Of a stretch of DNA of 6,487 nt, positions 6,390 through 6,487 are shown one piece after another. Below the pieces are notes generated by a model. The model had not been told where the DNA came from, ran no database searches, and saw nothing but the letters and a program-made list of their open reading frames with translations. Position 1 is the stretch's first letter. Each line of letters opens with the position of its first letter. The stretch is from Methylobacterium sp. (GTDB taxonomy: Bacteria; Pseudomonadota; Alphaproteobacteria; Rhizobiales; Beijerinckiaceae), in assembly GCA_021154065.1 (NCBI GenBank), contig JAJKJG010000178.1, positions 1-6,487 of the forward strand, in the 5' to 3' direction. Position numbers and translations under genes: made by a program.

Positions 6390-6434
6390 TGGCGATCCCG
6401 GCAGGGCTCGAACCTGCGACCTACTGCTTAGAAG
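6390..6434 (-). pseudogene. 3' half of a tRNA-Arg(UCU) gene, probable attachment-site remnant
   Basis: Read on the minus strand from 6434 to 6390, this gives an anticodon loop CTTCTAA (anticodon TCT, Arg), the 3' anticodon strand GCAGT, a five-base variable loop AGGTC, a perfect T-arm (GCAGG, canonical loop TTCGAGC, CCTGC), the 3' acceptor strand CGGGATC, discriminator G and encoded CCA. Everything after the anticodon stem is a textbook tRNA. The 5' half is not: GCAGT needs ACTGC on its 5' side, but the sequence is GCTGA with an A-G clash next to the loop, and no D-arm or properly spaced 5' acceptor strand follows. Such a clean 3'-half block is what integration of an element into a tRNA gene leaves at one end. 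The intact tRNA would lie further right. A degraded tRNA gene is the alternative. Confidence 0.72.
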
Positions 6435-6487
6435 TCAGCTGTTTCGCGAGCAAACTCAGATGCTTAGATGTAAACTGCGGGATTTTG

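Noticed and set aside
6390..6484. Group I intron inserted in a tRNA-Arg anticodon loop
   Set aside because: Such introns are known in alphaproteobacterial tRNA-Arg genes, but the base before the would-be 3' exon is A rather than the required terminal G, and no conserved intron core is visible in the short stretch available.

Overview
This window comes from a high-GC bacterial chromosome (about two thirds G+C by eye, strongly biased third codon positions). It is most likely an alphaproteobacterium of the Hyphomicrobiales (Bosea / Methylobacterium / Chelatococcus-like). That placement rests on codon usage, gene types and two palindromic intergenic repeats of a kind common in that order, so it is an inference. 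It has not been matched to a genome.

Layout from left to right. (1) On the minus strand, running off the left edge, is the N-terminal ~301 residues of a multi-membrane-spanning ArnT/PMT-type (GT83-like) glycosyltransferase. (2) Divergent from it, across about 156 bp, is a complete acetamidase/formamidase-family gene (plus strand). (3) About 200 bp of intergenic DNA follows, holding a large imperfect inverted repeat with a second perfect hairpin nested in one arm. (4) On the minus strand is a 115-residue protein of unknown function. (5) Divergent from that is a methylated-DNA--protein-cysteine methyltransferase (Ogt/MGMT type, plus strand). (6) The methyltransferase converges on a minus-strand M20 family metallopeptidase (carboxypeptidase G2-like), with a 29-bp near-perfect hairpin filling the 32-bp gap. 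(7) Upstream of the peptidase on the same strand is a membrane acyltransferase of the acyltransferase-3 (OafA) family with an extra soluble C-terminal domain. (8) The right-hand ~400 bp has no convincing gene. It ends in a 45-bp sequence identical in form to the 3' half of a tRNA-Arg(UCU) gene, from anticodon loop to CCA, without a matching 5' half. Beyond it the DNA becomes visibly richer in A+T.

The genes do not form an obvious pathway. They look like independent housekeeping or accessory functions: envelope glycan modification (glycosyltransferase, acyltransferase), amide nitrogen salvage (amidase), peptide or acyl-amino-acid hydrolysis (M20) and alkylation repair (Ogt). I found no CRISPR array, toxin-antitoxin pair, defence cluster, transposase or integrase inside the window. 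The most informative signal is the tRNA-Arg 3' remnant at the right edge. It looks like the attachment-site scar of an integrated element whose body would lie to the right, outside the window.
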